From Allofranklinella schreckenbergeri (GTDB lineage Bacteria > Pseudomonadota > Gammaproteobacteria > Burkholderiales > Burkholderiaceae_C): a stretch of DNA of 64,000 nucleotides. The stretch spans positions 1 to 64,000 of the forward strand of contig NZ_RDQM01000002.1 of assembly GCF_003703475.1 (NCBI RefSeq). The letters run 5' to 3'. A program made the position numbers and the translations under genes. Below are positions 31,139 to 40,858 of the stretch, one piece after another. Below the pieces are notes generated by a model that did no database searches, was not told where the DNA came from, and saw nothing but the letters and a program-made list of their open reading frames with translations. How positions within the stretch are numbered: position 1 is the stretch's first letter; every line of letters starts with the position of its first letter.

Positions 31139-31965
31139 CACGCCTGCTGCTGCCGCGCCTGGGCCGACTGTGCCTGGCGACGGCCCGCGAGCAGCAAGAA
31201 CACCAGCGCGGCCACGTTCATCAGCGCCAGGGTGAACCAGGTCAGCGCATAGCTCAAATGGTTGTTGCGCAAGGTGGCCAGGGGCAGGCCAGCGCGCGGC
31301 CATTCGGCGTTGGCGGCTTCGGTGGTGGCCGTGTGGGCGTGCACGAAGTAGGGCGCAGTGGGCAGGCTGCTGGCCCCGGCGGCGGGCAGGGGGCGGGCGG
31401 CGGAAAACTCGGCGGGCACGCGGCGGTACCAGCGCTCCTCCTGCGGCACGTTTTCGCGCAAAAAGAGGTGGGGCTTGTCAGGCAGGCGCAGCAAGCCGGT
31501 GATGCGCACCTGGGCGCTGGGGGCCTCGGGGCGCTGGGCGTATTGGCGCAGCGCGCTGGGCACAAAGCCGCGGTTGATCCAGACGATGGCTTGGGCAGGC
31601 TGCTGCTGGCCGTCAGACGGCTGGGCAGCGCCCACCAGCAGCGGGGCCATGGCCCAGTAGCCCGCGCCCAGGGCGGTGTTGGTATAGACGGCCACTTCCT
31701 GGTCGCGCAGCAGTTGGCCTTCCAGGGTGATGTGGCGGTATTCGGCGTTGTCGGCTGTCAGCGCGGCCCATTCGGTGGGCGTCAGCGGCGCGGGCACGGG
31801 GGCGGCCTGCGTGCGCGAGGCGATGCGCGCTACCAGTTCTTTCTTCCAGGCCAGGCGTTGCACTTGCCAGATGCCCAGGCTGGAAAACAACACGATGTTG
31901 AACAGGAAGAACGCCAGCATGGCCCAGCGGGCCAGAGGGCTTTTGCGGCGGGGGGTGTCACTCAT
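31138..31965 (-). CDS. SURF1 family cytochrome oxidase assembly protein
   Basis: A 275-aa inner-membrane protein with two membrane segments, one at each end (LAFFLFNIVLFSSLGIWQVQRL and YALTWFTLALMNVAALVFLLLA), and family motifs GIWQVQRLAWK, GYWAMAPLLV and VWINRGFVP. SURF1 helps insert heme a into cytochrome c oxidase. Here it is separated from any cox genes and is coupled to the ABC transporter gene downstream. Confidence 0.92.
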   Translation of the reverse strand: MSDTPRRKSPLARWAMLAFFLFNIVLFSSLGIWQVQRLAWKKELVARIASRTQAAPVPAPLTPTEWAALTADNAEYRHITLEGQLLRDQEVAVYTNTALGAGYWAMAPLLVGAAQPSDGQQQPAQAIVWINRGFVPSALRQYAQRPEAPSAQVRITGLLRLPDKPHLFLRENVPQEERWYRRVPAEFSAARPLPAAGASSLPTAPYFVHAHTATTEAANAEWPRAGLPLATLRNNHLSYALTWFTLALMNVAALVFLLLAGRRQAQSAQARQQQA

Positions 31966-31997
31966 GGCAAAGGGGTGAGAAAAGGCAGTTTCGTGAT

Positions 31998-32079
31998 TAT
32001 TTTACAATTCAATAGGAATAAAAATAACCTTGTTTTGGCATGTTTGCCAATTGGTGGCTTTTCCTTTGATTGGATAATT
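31998..32079 (+). repeat. Intergenic AT-rich repeat, copy I
   Basis: TTACAATTCAATAGGAA, core CCTTGTTTTGGCATG, right arm TTTTCCTTTGATTGGATAAT. It ends 11 nt before the glycosyltransferase stop. Confidence 0.88.
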
Positions 32080-32090
32080 GGGTGAGGCTT

Positions 32091-32912
32091 TCAAATCTGG
32101 TTGGCGACATCGATCCAGTCGCGCTGAATCCAGCTTGCAGGGCGGATGTAGCGAAAGCGCCGGTTGCGCAGGCCTGCCAGGGCGTCGGGCGGGTTGCATT
32201 CGCCGTGAAAGACGATGACCTTGGCCCCTTTGGGGATGAAGGGCTCGCGCCAGAAATTGGTGGGCCAGGTGGGGATGCAGTGGTATTTGAAGCTGGGGCA
32301 CCAGCCTTCGGGCCAATAGGCCAGTTGGCCTTGGCGGTGCAGGTAGTCAGAGAGGTAGGCCTGTTCGTTGCGAAAGCGCTGCTGCACCTGGGCGACGTGT
32401 TGCTGGAAGTATTCCAGCACGTCCGGATGCGCGCCGATTTCAAAGCGGTAAACCGAGGAATTGCCGGTGATGCGGCGCTTTTTCCAGGGCCGGGCGTAGT
32501 CGTGAATGATGCGAAACGGCCCGGGCTGCTCGAAGAAGGGATCGAGCGCGCCGACGACGACGACATCCAGATCCAGAAATAGGGCGGTGCCGCGCAGGCC
32601 GTAGCGCTCGCACAAATCGGGCGAGAAGGTGGCGAGTTTTTTCCAGGCGCGGTCGGGCTGCTTGGGGTAGCGCTGCCAATCCAGCTCGGGGATGGGGAAG
32701 CACTCGACCTCGCTGCGGATGCCTTGCTCGTCGTCAGTCAGGCAAATGAAACGCAGCGCGCCGCTCAAGTGGCGGCGCGCCATGGCGTAGAGGCGGTTGA
32801 CGTATTCCGGCCCGTATTTCGTGCCCCATTTCATGCACAGCACATGCCGGGCAGTGGGGGAGGCGGGCGCAGCAGTGGGGGAGGCGGGTGCAGCGGCGAG
32901 GGCGTTGGGCAT
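32091..32912 (-). CDS. Putative glycosyltransferase with a DxD motif
   Basis: A 273-aa cytoplasmic protein. HVLCMKWGTKYGPEYVNRLYAMARRHL and FICLTDDEQGI resemble nucleotide-sugar glycosyltransferases of the GT8-like fold. The metal-binding motif is LFLDLDVVVVG, and a C-terminal IVFHGECNPPDAL is typical of the same group. Substrate unknown. The N-terminus begins with a short repeat (ASPTAAPASPTA) coded by two tandem 21-nt units, perhaps not essential; an internal Met at residue 27 could also be the start. Confidence 0.78.
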   Translation of the reverse strand: MPNALAAAPASPTAAPASPTARHVLCMKWGTKYGPEYVNRLYAMARRHLSGALRFICLTDDEQGIRSEVECFPIPELDWQRYPKQPDRAWKKLATFSPDLCERYGLRGTALFLDLDVVVVGALDPFFEQPGPFRIIHDYARPWKKRRITGNSSVYRFEIGAHPDVLEYFQQHVAQVQQRFRNEQAYLSDYLHRQGQLAYWPEGWCPSFKYHCIPTWPTNFWREPFIPKGAKVIVFHGECNPPDALAGLRNRRFRYIRPASWIQRDWIDVANQI

Positions 32913-32996
32913 GGTTTCAGGCGTGTGGCGCGGGCGGCAGGGCAGCGTGTGCGTGGCGCGCGCGTTGAGGGAGCGTCAGGGCGCGCGCCCTGGCGG

Positions 32997-33464
32997 TTAA
33001 TCCAGCGATTGTTTTTTGGCCGAGGCTTGGCGCGGCTTGGCTTTTTTGATGTTGCCGCCTGCGGTCAGGCGCTGGTTGCCCAGCACGCGCAGGTGTTTGA
33101 TTTCGGGCTTTTGGCCGGGGCGCTTGGCGGGTTTGACGACTTTGACTTGCACCGGCGCTTTGCCCTGGCTGGCGGCTTTGGCCTTGGGCGCTGGCGGGCG
33201 CCAGAGCACCAGCAGCTTGCCGATGTGTTGCACAGCGGCGGCGCCCAGGTCCTGGCAGATTTCCTGCGCAAAGGCGTCGCGGGTGGTGCGTTCGTCGCTG
33301 AATACGCGCACTTTGATCAGGCCGTGCGCATCCAGCGCAGCGGCGACTTCTTTCATGACGGAGGCGGTCAAACCCTCGGCGCCGATGAGGACGACGGGGT
33401 TGAGGTGGTGGGCCTGGGCGCGCAGTTCGCGGCGCTGGGCGGCGGTGAGGGTCAATGCAGTCAT
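32997..33464 (-). CDS. yhbY: YhbY-family RNA-binding protein (CRS1/YhbY domain)
   Basis: A 155-aa protein with the CRS1_YhbY fold: LTAAQRRELRAQAHHLNPVVLIGAEGLT, then LIKVRVFSDERTTRDAFAQEICQDLGAAAVQHIGKLLVLWRP. YhbY binds pre-50S ribosome subunits. The C-terminal 60 aa are basic and Lys/Ala-rich, longer than in E. coli (97 aa), and may bind RNA non-specifically. The ATG at 33464 begins right at the domain. Confidence 0.88.
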   Translation of the reverse strand: MTALTLTAAQRRELRAQAHHLNPVVLIGAEGLTASVMKEVAAALDAHGLIKVRVFSDERTTRDAFAQEICQDLGAAAVQHIGKLLVLWRPPAPKAKAASQGKAPVQVKVVKPAKRPGQKPEIKHLRVLGNQRLTAGGNIKKAKPRQASAKKQSLD

Positions 33465-33553
33465 GGGAGCGATTATCGGCTGGTAGGGGGAGCGAGTCGG
33501 TGGGTTAGTTGGTGTCGCGGGCGGCGCGTCAGCGGTGCGGTACAAGCTCACGC

Positions 33554-36142
33554 TCACGCTGTGGCGGGTTGCTGCGCCAGGCGGCGCAGGTGGGCCAGGG
33601 CTTGTTCCACCTGGTCAACGAGCACGAGGCAGAAATCGCCCGGCTGCAAGCGGGCGATGGCGGTGTCGATGGCCAGCATTTCGCCGCGCACTTCCTGGAT
33701 GTGGCGGGTGCGCAAGTCATGGCTGCCGCTGGCGCGCTCGAAGCCTTCGCGCAGCAGGCGCAGCACTTCGCCGTCGGCGCGGCCGCGCTGGGCGGCGTCC
33801 TGGTAGAGGATGGCCTCATCAAAAGCGCTGGAGAGAATGGCCGTTTGCGCGCGGATGTCTTCATCGCGCCGGTCGCCCGCAGCGCTGATGACCAGCACGC
33901 GCTTGCCTGCGGGCGTGGCCTGCACGACTTGCACCAGCGCGCGCATGGCATCGGGGTTGTGACCGTAATCGGCCACAACGGTGGCGCCCTGGATGCGCAG
34001 GGTGTTGAAGCGCCCGGGGGCGTTGTCGCTGTCGTTCATGAAGCTGGCCAGGCCGCGGCGGATGGTTTCTGCGGGCAGGCCCAGCGCCCAGGCGGCGGCG
34101 ACGGCGGCCATGACGTTTTGCACCTGAAAGCCGATGCGCCCGTTGTGGGTGATGGGGATGTCGGCCAGCGGGATGCTGTCGCGCCAGGTGCCTTCGGTGG
34201 CGACGATGGCATCGCCCTCGACGAACACGCTGCGCCGCCCTTGCGAGCGGTGCGTGGCCAGCACGGGGTGGTGTTTGTCCATGGCGAAGTAGATGACCTG
34301 CCCGGGCGTGGTGCTGGCCATGGCGGCTACGAGCGGGTCTTCCGCGTTGAGCACGGCGTAGCCTTTGGGCGAGACGTTGCGCACCGTCACGCCCTTGACC
34401 TGGGCCAGCTCCTCTACCGTATCGATGTAGTTCAGGCCCAGGTGGTCGCCCTCGCCAATGTTGGTGACCACGGCCACCTGGCTTTGGTCAAAGCCCAGCC
34501 CTTCGCGCAGGATGCCCCCGCGCGCAACTTCGAGCACAGCGGCATCCACCTCAGGGTGAAACAGCACATTGCGCGCACTGCGCGGGCCGCTGCAATCGCC
34601 GCTTTCAATCTGGTGCCCGTCGATGTAGATGCCATCGGTGTTGGTCATGCCGGTGGTCAGGCCATGCGCCATGAGCAAATGCGCCAGCAGGCGGGTGGTG
34701 GTGGTTTTGCCATTGGTGCCGGTGACGGTGACGACGGGGATGCGGCCGTCGTTGCCTTTTTCAAACAGCATGTCCACCACGTATTTGCCAATGGGGCGCG
34801 GCTGGCCGTAGGAAGGAGCCAGGTGCATGCGCAGGCCGGGCGCGGCGTTGACTTCGACCACGCCGCCCGATTGGTCTTCCAGCGGGCGCTCCACGCTCTC
34901 GCAAACGACATCGACGCCGCAAATATCCAGCCCGACCATTTGCGCAGCGGCCACGGCGCTGGCGGCCACGGCGGGGTGTACCGAGTCGGTAACGTCGGTG
35001 GCCGATCCGCCGGTGCTGAGATTGGCGTTGTGGCGCAGCACGACTTTGCGGCCTGGCTCGGGGATGGAATCGGGCGTGAGTTGTTGCAATTCAAGCTGGC
35101 CCAGGGCGATGTCGTCGAGGCGGATGCGTGTGAGCGAGGTCGCATGCCCGTCGCTGCGGCGCGGGTCGAGGTTGACGATCTCCACCAGCTCGCGCACGGT
35201 GTGCTCGCCATCGCCGATGACTTGCGGCGGCTCGCGCCGCGCCGCTGCGGCCAGGCGGTTGCCCACCACCAGCAGGCGGTAATCCTGGCCAGGCAGGTAT
35301 TTCTCCACCATCACCACGCCGTAATGGGCCGCGGCGTGGTAGGCCGCCTCCAGCTCGGCGGCGGTTTGGATGTTCACCGTCACGCCTTTGCCCTGATTGC
35401 CATCCTGCGGTTTGGCCACCACGGGCCAGCCCAGCTCTTGTGCGACTTGCAGGGCCTGCTCCAGGCTATGCACGGGGCGGCCAAAGGGCACGGGCACGCC
35501 AGCGGCCATCAGCAGCTTTTTGGTCAATTCCTTGTCTTGGGCGATGGATTCGGCCACGGTGCTGGTGGCATCGACTTCAGCAGCCTGAATGCGGCGCTGG
35601 CGCGAGCCCCAGCCAAATTGCACCATGGAGCCGCGCGTGAGCCGCCGCATGGGGATGCCGCGCGCCAGTGCGGCCTGGGCGATGGAGCCGGTGCTGGGCC
35701 CCAGGCGCTCGTGCTCGTCTTTCTCGCGTAGCGCGGCGATGGCGGCGGCGGCGTCAAACGGGCGCTCATGCAAGGCGGCGTCGATCAACGCCAGCGCATC
35801 GCTGACGGCCTGGTGGCCAACGTCTTCTTCCTTGTATTCCACGATCACTTGAAACACCCCGGCCTCGGAGGTGGGCACGGTGCGCGAAAAGCCGATGGCC
35901 ACGCCCGCTTCCTGTTGCAGCACCGCTGCGGCAAATTGCAGCACATGGGCCAGGGAGACGGGGCTGCCGTCCTCGCTCGTCGGGGTGCCCACGGCGGGAA
36001 ACAAGGCGCGCAGCCGGGCCGCAAAACCCGGCAGTTGGGCGATATCGCACTCCTGGGGTGAACATTGCACGTTGACCAAGATGGCCGTCTTACGGCTCCA
36101 CAAATTAGGGCCGCGCAGAGCGCGGATGCGCAGGGTTTGCAT
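33554..36142 (-). CDS. cphA: Cyanophycin synthetase
   Basis: An 862-aa enzyme that builds the storage polymer multi-L-arginyl-poly-L-aspartate from ATP, Asp and Arg. It has an N-terminal domain (RIRALRGPNLWSRKTAI), an ATP-grasp domain (LPGQDYRLLVVGNRLAAAARR) and a Mur-ligase-like domain with Walker A GTNGKTTTTR at about residue 477, followed by VVADYGHNPDAMRAL. Length matches CphA1. No Shine-Dalgarno is evident, but the start matches the family. Only one synthetase is present; neither cyanophycinase nor a second copy is in the window. A hairpin lies 25 nt upstream of the ATG. Confidence 0.95.
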   Translation of the reverse strand: MQTLRIRALRGPNLWSRKTAILVNVQCSPQECDIAQLPGFAARLRALFPAVGTPTSEDGSPVSLAHVLQFAAAVLQQEAGVAIGFSRTVPTSEAGVFQVIVEYKEEDVGHQAVSDALALIDAALHERPFDAAAAIAALREKDEHERLGPSTGSIAQAALARGIPMRRLTRGSMVQFGWGSRQRRIQAAEVDATSTVAESIAQDKELTKKLLMAAGVPVPFGRPVHSLEQALQVAQELGWPVVAKPQDGNQGKGVTVNIQTAAELEAAYHAAAHYGVVMVEKYLPGQDYRLLVVGNRLAAAARREPPQVIGDGEHTVRELVEIVNLDPRRSDGHATSLTRIRLDDIALGQLELQQLTPDSIPEPGRKVVLRHNANLSTGGSATDVTDSVHPAVAASAVAAAQMVGLDICGVDVVCESVERPLEDQSGGVVEVNAAPGLRMHLAPSYGQPRPIGKYVVDMLFEKGNDGRIPVVTVTGTNGKTTTTRLLAHLLMAHGLTTGMTNTDGIYIDGHQIESGDCSGPRSARNVLFHPEVDAAVLEVARGGILREGLGFDQSQVAVVTNIGEGDHLGLNYIDTVEELAQVKGVTVRNVSPKGYAVLNAEDPLVAAMASTTPGQVIYFAMDKHHPVLATHRSQGRRSVFVEGDAIVATEGTWRDSIPLADIPITHNGRIGFQVQNVMAAVAAAWALGLPAETIRRGLASFMNDSDNAPGRFNTLRIQGATVVADYGHNPDAMRALVQVVQATPAGKRVLVISAAGDRRDEDIRAQTAILSSAFDEAILYQDAAQRGRADGEVLRLLREGFERASGSHDLRTRHIQEVRGEMLAIDTAIARLQPGDFCLVLVDQVEQALAHLRRLAQQPATA

Positions 36143-36166
36143 GGTGTGAAGAAGGTTCAGAAGAAG

Positions 36167-36192
36167 GCCCCCTGGGCAATGGCCGAGGGGGC
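36167..36192 (-). promoter_or_regulatory. Hairpin in the cphA leader
   Basis: GCCCCCT and AGGGGGC pair, with an inner GGC/GCC pairing, within 25-50 nt of the cphA start. No T-run follows, so it is not a terminator; a role in translation is only a guess. Confidence 0.35.
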
Positions 36193-36298
36193 GAGAAGCA
36201 AGGCAGATTGCCGCCAGCCTGGGTGGCGTTTTGTACCATCAAACCCGGAGGCTGTGCCTGGCCGCGACGCCGTGTTGTGCATCGCTTGTGCGTAGTGT

Positions 36299-36381
36299 TG
36301 TTTTTATATCAAAATAAAACTCGATTGAATGCAGAATTGCCGAAACAAGGGTATTTTATTTCTTTTTGATTTGTATTCTTT
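36299..36381 (-). repeat. Intergenic AT-rich repeat, copy J (inverted)
   Basis: Minus-strand reading: ACAAATCAAAAAGAAATAAA, core CCCTTGTTTCGGCAATTCTG, far arm TTTTATTTTGATATAAAAA. It lies about 98 nt beyond the ponA stop. Confidence 0.87.
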
Positions 36382-36478
36382 GCAGTGCTGCGGGGCATGC
36401 CGTGCGCTCGCAACGCCGCAGGGCGCGCCCCATCCGCTTCATGGCCCGTCACGCAAAGATCGTGAGCTGGGGTTCGGC

Positions 36479-38875
36479 TCAGTTTTGGAACAAATCCAGA
36501 ATCTGGGCGCGCTCTGCACTGGTGGGCGGGGTGTAGCCGCCCGCAGAGCTGGCGTTCGATTCTGCGTAATAGCTCTCCATGCCAAGGCTGGCTACGCCAC
36601 GGCCGCGGGTGAACTCGTTGTACGCCCAATCGCTCCCTTCGCGCGAAACGCCTTTTGGGGCTTTGAGTTCACTGACGGGCGTGTCTTTGAGGGCGTGTTG
36701 CATGAACTGCACCCAAATGGGCAATGCCAGGCCGCCGCCTGTTTCTTTGCTGCCCAGGTCGCGCGGGTTGTCATAGCCCACCCACGCGACGGCGGCCATG
36801 GAGGGCTGAAAGCCCGCAAACCAGGCATCGTGGGCATCGTTGGTAGTGCCCGTCTTGCCGTAAATATCGGGGCGTTTGAGCGCGGCGCGCGCTTTCGCGC
36901 CCGTGCCAGAGCGGGTGACTTCCTGCAACAGGCTGCTGGTGATGAAGGCATTGCGCGGGTCGATGGCCTGGGGCGTCTCGTCAAGAGGGCTGGGCTGGGT
37001 GTGCGAGAGCACACGCCCGCGGTGGTCGGTCACCCGTTCAATCAGCCACGGCTCCACCCTGTGTCCGCCATTGGCAAAAATGCTGTAAGCCGCCACCATT
37101 TGCAGCGGGGTGACCTCGACCGCGCCCAGGGCCATGGGCAGCACGGGCTGAACGCGCTGGGCGTCGAAGCCAAAACGGGTCACCCACTGCTGGGCGTTTT
37201 TGGCGCCAACGGTTTGAATCAGCCGCACCGTCGGAATATTGCGTGAGCGAGCCAAGGCCGTGCGCATGGTGATGGGGCCTTCAAAGCGGCGGTCGTAGTT
37301 GCGCGGCTCCCAAGGCTTGCCGCCCGTGACGGAGCTGCCAAAGTACATGGGGGTGTCGGCAATGAGGGTGGCGGGCATATAGCCTTTTTCCAGCGCTGCC
37401 GAATAGATAAAGGGCTTGAAAGCCGAGCCAGGCTGGCGCCAGGCTTGGGTGACGTGGTTGAACTTGCGGTTGTTGAAATCGAAGCCGCCCACCAGCGCAC
37501 GAATGGCGCCAGTGGCAGGCTCCATCGCGACGAAAGCGCCTTCCACTTCGGGCAGTTGGGTGATCTCCCACTCGCCCTTGGCGGTTTGCATGATGCGCAC
37601 GATGGCGCCAGGGCGAATTTTGATGTTGGCGGGGGCTTTTTCGGCCAGGCCGGATTGGACGGGGCGCAGCCCCAGGCCCGTGATTTCCAAACGGGAGCCA
37701 TCCGCGCGCGCGACTTCCACTTTTTGGCGGTTGGCTTTCAGCACCACGGCAGAAAAAATTTCCCCGTTGTCGGGGTGGGCGGAGAGGGCGTTGTCAATCA
37801 CCGCTTCGCGTTTTTCCGGGTCATCAGGCAGGTTGACGAAATTTTCCGGGCCGCGGTAATGCTGCCGTTTCTCGTAATTCATGATGCCCGTGCGCAAGGC
37901 TTTATAGGCGGCCTCTTGATCCGAGAGCTGGATGGTGGTGTAAACGTTCAGGCCGCGGGTGTAGGCCTCCTCGCCATAGCGCTCGAACATGGATTTGCGC
38001 ACCATTTCAGCGACGTACTCCGCACGAACGGGGAAGTTGTCCAGCGTGCGGCGCACGTTCATCGCTTTGGCTTCTTTGCGCGCCTGCACGGCTTCATCTG
38101 CGGTGATAAAGCCGTTTTCCACCATGCGGTTGATGATGTGCAGTTGGCGAATGCGGGCGCGCTCAGGGCGGCGGATGGGATTGAACTCGGATGGCGCAAC
38201 AGGCAGGCCAGCCAGCATGGCCGCTTCTGCGATGCTGACCTCCTTCAGCGGCTTGCCAAAGTACGTTTCTGCCGCTGCAGAAAAGCCATACGCGCGGTTG
38301 CCCAAGAAGATCTGGTTCATGTAAATCTCCAGGATCTCGTTCTTGGAGAGCATGTGCTCCAGCTTCATCGTCAGCAGCACCTCGTAGAGCTTGCGCGTAA
38401 ACGTCCGCTCAGGCGAAAGGTACATATTGCGGGCGACTTGCATGGAGATGGTCGAGGCCCCTTGGCTGCGCAAATCTCGCAAATTGGCCAAAGCGGCCCG
38501 GATGATGCCGCGGTAGTCAATGCCGTTATGCTGGAAAAAACGCGCGTCCTCTGCTGCCAGAATGGCATTTTTCATGACATCGGGGATGTCTTCGATGGGA
38601 GTGAGTTTGCGGCGTTCTTCGCCAAATTCACCAATCAAAGCACCTTCTGCCGAATAAACTCGCAATGGCAGCTTGGGGCGATAGTCAGCCAGATCAGAAA
38701 CGTCTGGCAGCTTGGGATAGATCGTGGCGACTACCACAACCGCAACGGCCACGGCCGCCACAGCACCAGCAATCATTAAGCCTAAACACCAGCCAAAAAC
38801 GCGGACAATCAACGGACTTCGCTTGCGCGGCTGGGAGTGGTCTCCCCTACTGTCAGCAGATGTGTTGTTCGCCAT
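36479..38875 (-). CDS. mrcA: Penicillin-binding protein 1A (bifunctional)
   Basis: A 798-aa class A PBP. It has an N-terminal membrane anchor (LMIAGAVAAVAVAVVVVATI), then the glycosyltransferase domain (AILAAEDARFFQHNGIDYRG, GASTISMQVARNMYL) and the transpeptidase domain with QPGSAFKPF (active Ser), SRNIPT and KTGTTND. It polymerises and cross-links peptidoglycan. Several starts are possible without a clear Shine-Dalgarno (38920 gives 15 more residues); I use the ATG at 38875. Divergent from pilM, the usual ponA-pilM arrangement in betaproteobacteria. Confidence 0.93.
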   Translation of the reverse strand: MANNTSADSRGDHSQPRKRSPLIVRVFGWCLGLMIAGAVAAVAVAVVVVATIYPKLPDVSDLADYRPKLPLRVYSAEGALIGEFGEERRKLTPIEDIPDVMKNAILAAEDARFFQHNGIDYRGIIRAALANLRDLRSQGASTISMQVARNMYLSPERTFTRKLYEVLLTMKLEHMLSKNEILEIYMNQIFLGNRAYGFSAAAETYFGKPLKEVSIAEAAMLAGLPVAPSEFNPIRRPERARIRQLHIINRMVENGFITADEAVQARKEAKAMNVRRTLDNFPVRAEYVAEMVRKSMFERYGEEAYTRGLNVYTTIQLSDQEAAYKALRTGIMNYEKRQHYRGPENFVNLPDDPEKREAVIDNALSAHPDNGEIFSAVVLKANRQKVEVARADGSRLEITGLGLRPVQSGLAEKAPANIKIRPGAIVRIMQTAKGEWEITQLPEVEGAFVAMEPATGAIRALVGGFDFNNRKFNHVTQAWRQPGSAFKPFIYSAALEKGYMPATLIADTPMYFGSSVTGGKPWEPRNYDRRFEGPITMRTALARSRNIPTVRLIQTVGAKNAQQWVTRFGFDAQRVQPVLPMALGAVEVTPLQMVAAYSIFANGGHRVEPWLIERVTDHRGRVLSHTQPSPLDETPQAIDPRNAFITSSLLQEVTRSGTGAKARAALKRPDIYGKTGTTNDAHDAWFAGFQPSMAAVAWVGYDNPRDLGSKETGGGLALPIWVQFMQHALKDTPVSELKAPKGVSREGSDWAYNEFTRGRGVASLGMESYYAESNASSAGGYTPPTSAERAQILDLFQN

Positions 38876-39170
38876 GTTGGGTGGGCGTTTACGCCCACTG
38901 CTGTTGCGATGAGAAACCATGGATTTGCAATGCACCGCCGCCCGCAGCCGGGCAACTGTCAAAGTTTGTTATGAAAATACAAAAACTTAAGAGAGCTGAG
39001 GATACAGCACATTGTGCATCAGACAGAATAATGACAATCACGTGTGCTTTTGACAACAGGTGCGAAATAAGCGCACATGCTTCCTCTTTTCAGCAAAAAA
39101 ACATGCTGCTAGGATGCGTGTCAAGTTGTACATTTTGTTGCGCTATTTAACAGCGCAAGAAAGGTTGGAT

Positions 39171-40250
39171 GTGGTCTCAGCGAGATCTTTGTTTGCCCCA
39201 AGGCAAACGCCATTGGTGGGTATTGACATCAGCACTTCCAGTATCAAGCTTGTCGAGCTTAGTAGTGCGCGTGATGGCAAATTGACCCTTGAAAGGGCGG
39301 CTATTGAGCGCTTGGAAAAAGGGTGGGTCAATGAGGGAAACATCGAAAATTTCGATGAAGTGGCAGATGCTTTGCGAAGAGTCGTGAAAAAAAGCGGCTC
39401 GCGTACAAAACAAGTGGCTTTGGCCTTGCCCCCTTCGGCCGTGATTACACGAAAAATCGTACTGCCTGCCGGGCTTTCTGAAGAAGAATTGGAAATTCAG
39501 GTTGAATCGGAAGCGAGTCACTATATTCCGTTTTCTTTGGATGAGGTAAGTCTGGATTTTTGTGAAATTGGCCCATCCAAAAATTCAAGCGATGATGTTG
39601 AAATACTAATTGCCGCCTCACGAAAGGATAAAGTTGAGGATCGGCAGGGCTTGGCAGAAGCTGCTGGCCTGAAGGCGGTTATTCTCGATGTCGAGTCTTT
39701 TGCTTCGAGGTTGGCAGTAATGCGCCTTGCCAAGGCATGGCCCAAAACATCAGAGCAGCCTATTGTGGCTTTGTTTGAAATTGGTGCGTCGAATAGCACT
39801 TTGATGATTCTCCAAGGTGAGGAAATTCTTTTTGAACGCGATCAGTCTTTTGGTGGAGCGCAATTAACGCAATCCATTGCAAGGCATTATGGAATTTCCT
39901 TTGAAGAGGCAGAAAACAAAAAGCGTGCAGGTGAAATGCCGGAAGACTATGCTACTGCCGTGCTACGGCCTTACGTCAATAGTCTGACGCAGGAGATTAG
40001 CCGGGCGTTGCAATTTTTCTTTACCAGTTCTCCCTACAACTCAGTCGATCGCATATTGTTGGCAGGTGGTACGGCTATAGTGAATGGCTTGGCCGCTGCT
40101 GTCACGCAAACTACTGAAACGGCATGCCAAATAGCAAGCCCATTTGAAGGTATGGAGATGGGTGGAGGGGTTCGCATGAAATCTGTCATGCGAGAGGCGC
40201 CAAGCTACTTGACAGCATGCGGCCTTGCATTGCGGAGGTTTGACGAATGA
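39171..40250 (+). CDS. pilM: Type IV pilus assembly protein PilM
   Basis: A 359-aa cytoplasmic actin-like protein that binds the PilN tail. Visible are LVGIDISTSSIKLVEL, KQVALALPPSAVITRKI and ILLAGGTAIVNGLAAAV. I use a GTG start at 39171 because AAAGG lies 9 nt upstream and the family begins just before the LVGIDIS block. First gene of a tight pilMNOPQ operon, in clearly AT-richer DNA than the neighbouring ponA. Confidence 0.93.
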   Translation: MVSARSLFAPRQTPLVGIDISTSSIKLVELSSARDGKLTLERAAIERLEKGWVNEGNIENFDEVADALRRVVKKSGSRTKQVALALPPSAVITRKIVLPAGLSEEELEIQVESEASHYIPFSLDEVSLDFCEIGPSKNSSDDVEILIAASRKDKVEDRQGLAEAAGLKAVILDVESFASRLAVMRLAKAWPKTSEQPIVALFEIGASNSTLMILQGEEILFERDQSFGGAQLTQSIARHYGISFEEAENKKRAGEMPEDYATAVLRPYVNSLTQEISRALQFFFTSSPYNSVDRILLAGGTAIVNGLAAAVTQTTETACQIASPFEGMEMGGGVRMKSVMREAPSYLTACGLALRRFDE

Positions 40251-40843
40251 TCAGGATCAATTTGTTGCCGCATCGTGAAGCGGCGAAGAAAGCGCGAAAA
40301 GAAAAGTTCATGCTGTCTGCGGCCCTTTCTGCGCTTGCCGGGCTGGGGATTGCAGGTATTATTTATTCCTATTTTCAGGTTTTGATTTCCGATCAGGAAA
40401 GTGCCAATCGAATGATTGAGCAGGAGAATGCGCGGCTAAAAGTGCAAATTAAAGAGGTTAATAATATTGAAGCAGAAATTGCCGCTTTGAAAGCGCGCCA
40501 GCAGGCAGTTGAGAATTTGCAATCGGAGCGGAACTTGCCCGTCGATTTGATGAATCATGTCATCAGGGAGGTTCCCAATGGATCCTATGTCACGTCTTTG
40601 AACAAGACTGATAAACAGGTCGCCTTGCAGGGTATGGCGCAATCCAATCAAACAGTTTCGGATTTGCTGAGAAATATTGATAAGAATATGCCGTGGGATT
40701 CCAGGGCGCAACTTATTGAGACAAAAGCGACCGATATTGATTTGGGTGGAGGCAAGAAAAGGCAAGTTTATGGATATGCGATGAACTTCCGTTTGGATAA
40801 GCCGGGGGCGGAGGAAGATGATAACAATGTGCCTATCAAATAA
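40247..40843 (+). CDS. pilN: Type IV pilus assembly protein PilN
   Basis: A 198-aa bitopic inner-membrane protein: MIRINLLPHREAAKK (the short cytoplasmic INLLPHR motif that binds PilM), one membrane segment (AGLGIAGIIYSYFQVLI) and a periplasmic coiled coil and fold. Overlaps pilM (ATGA). Confidence 0.94.
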   Translation: MIRINLLPHREAAKKARKEKFMLSAALSALAGLGIAGIIYSYFQVLISDQESANRMIEQENARLKVQIKEVNNIEAEIAALKARQQAVENLQSERNLPVDLMNHVIREVPNGSYVTSLNKTDKQVALQGMAQSNQTVSDLLRNIDKNMPWDSRAQLIETKATDIDLGGGKKRQVYGYAMNFRLDKPGAEEDDNNVPIK

Positions 40844-40858
40844 TTGGCAGGAGGGCGT

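Larger units (their letters stand above)
36143..36478. other. Intergenic region, 336 bp, upstream of cphA
   Basis: Holds the presumed cphA leader and promoter (minus strand, right part), the leader hairpin at 36167-36192, and repeat copy J next to the ponA stop. No gene is seen. Confidence 0.55.

Noticed and set aside
31605-31620. GCCGTCAGACGGC, resembling a Neisseria DNA uptake sequence
   Set aside because: A single imperfect occurrence inside the SURF1 coding sequence; no repeats of it elsewhere in the window.
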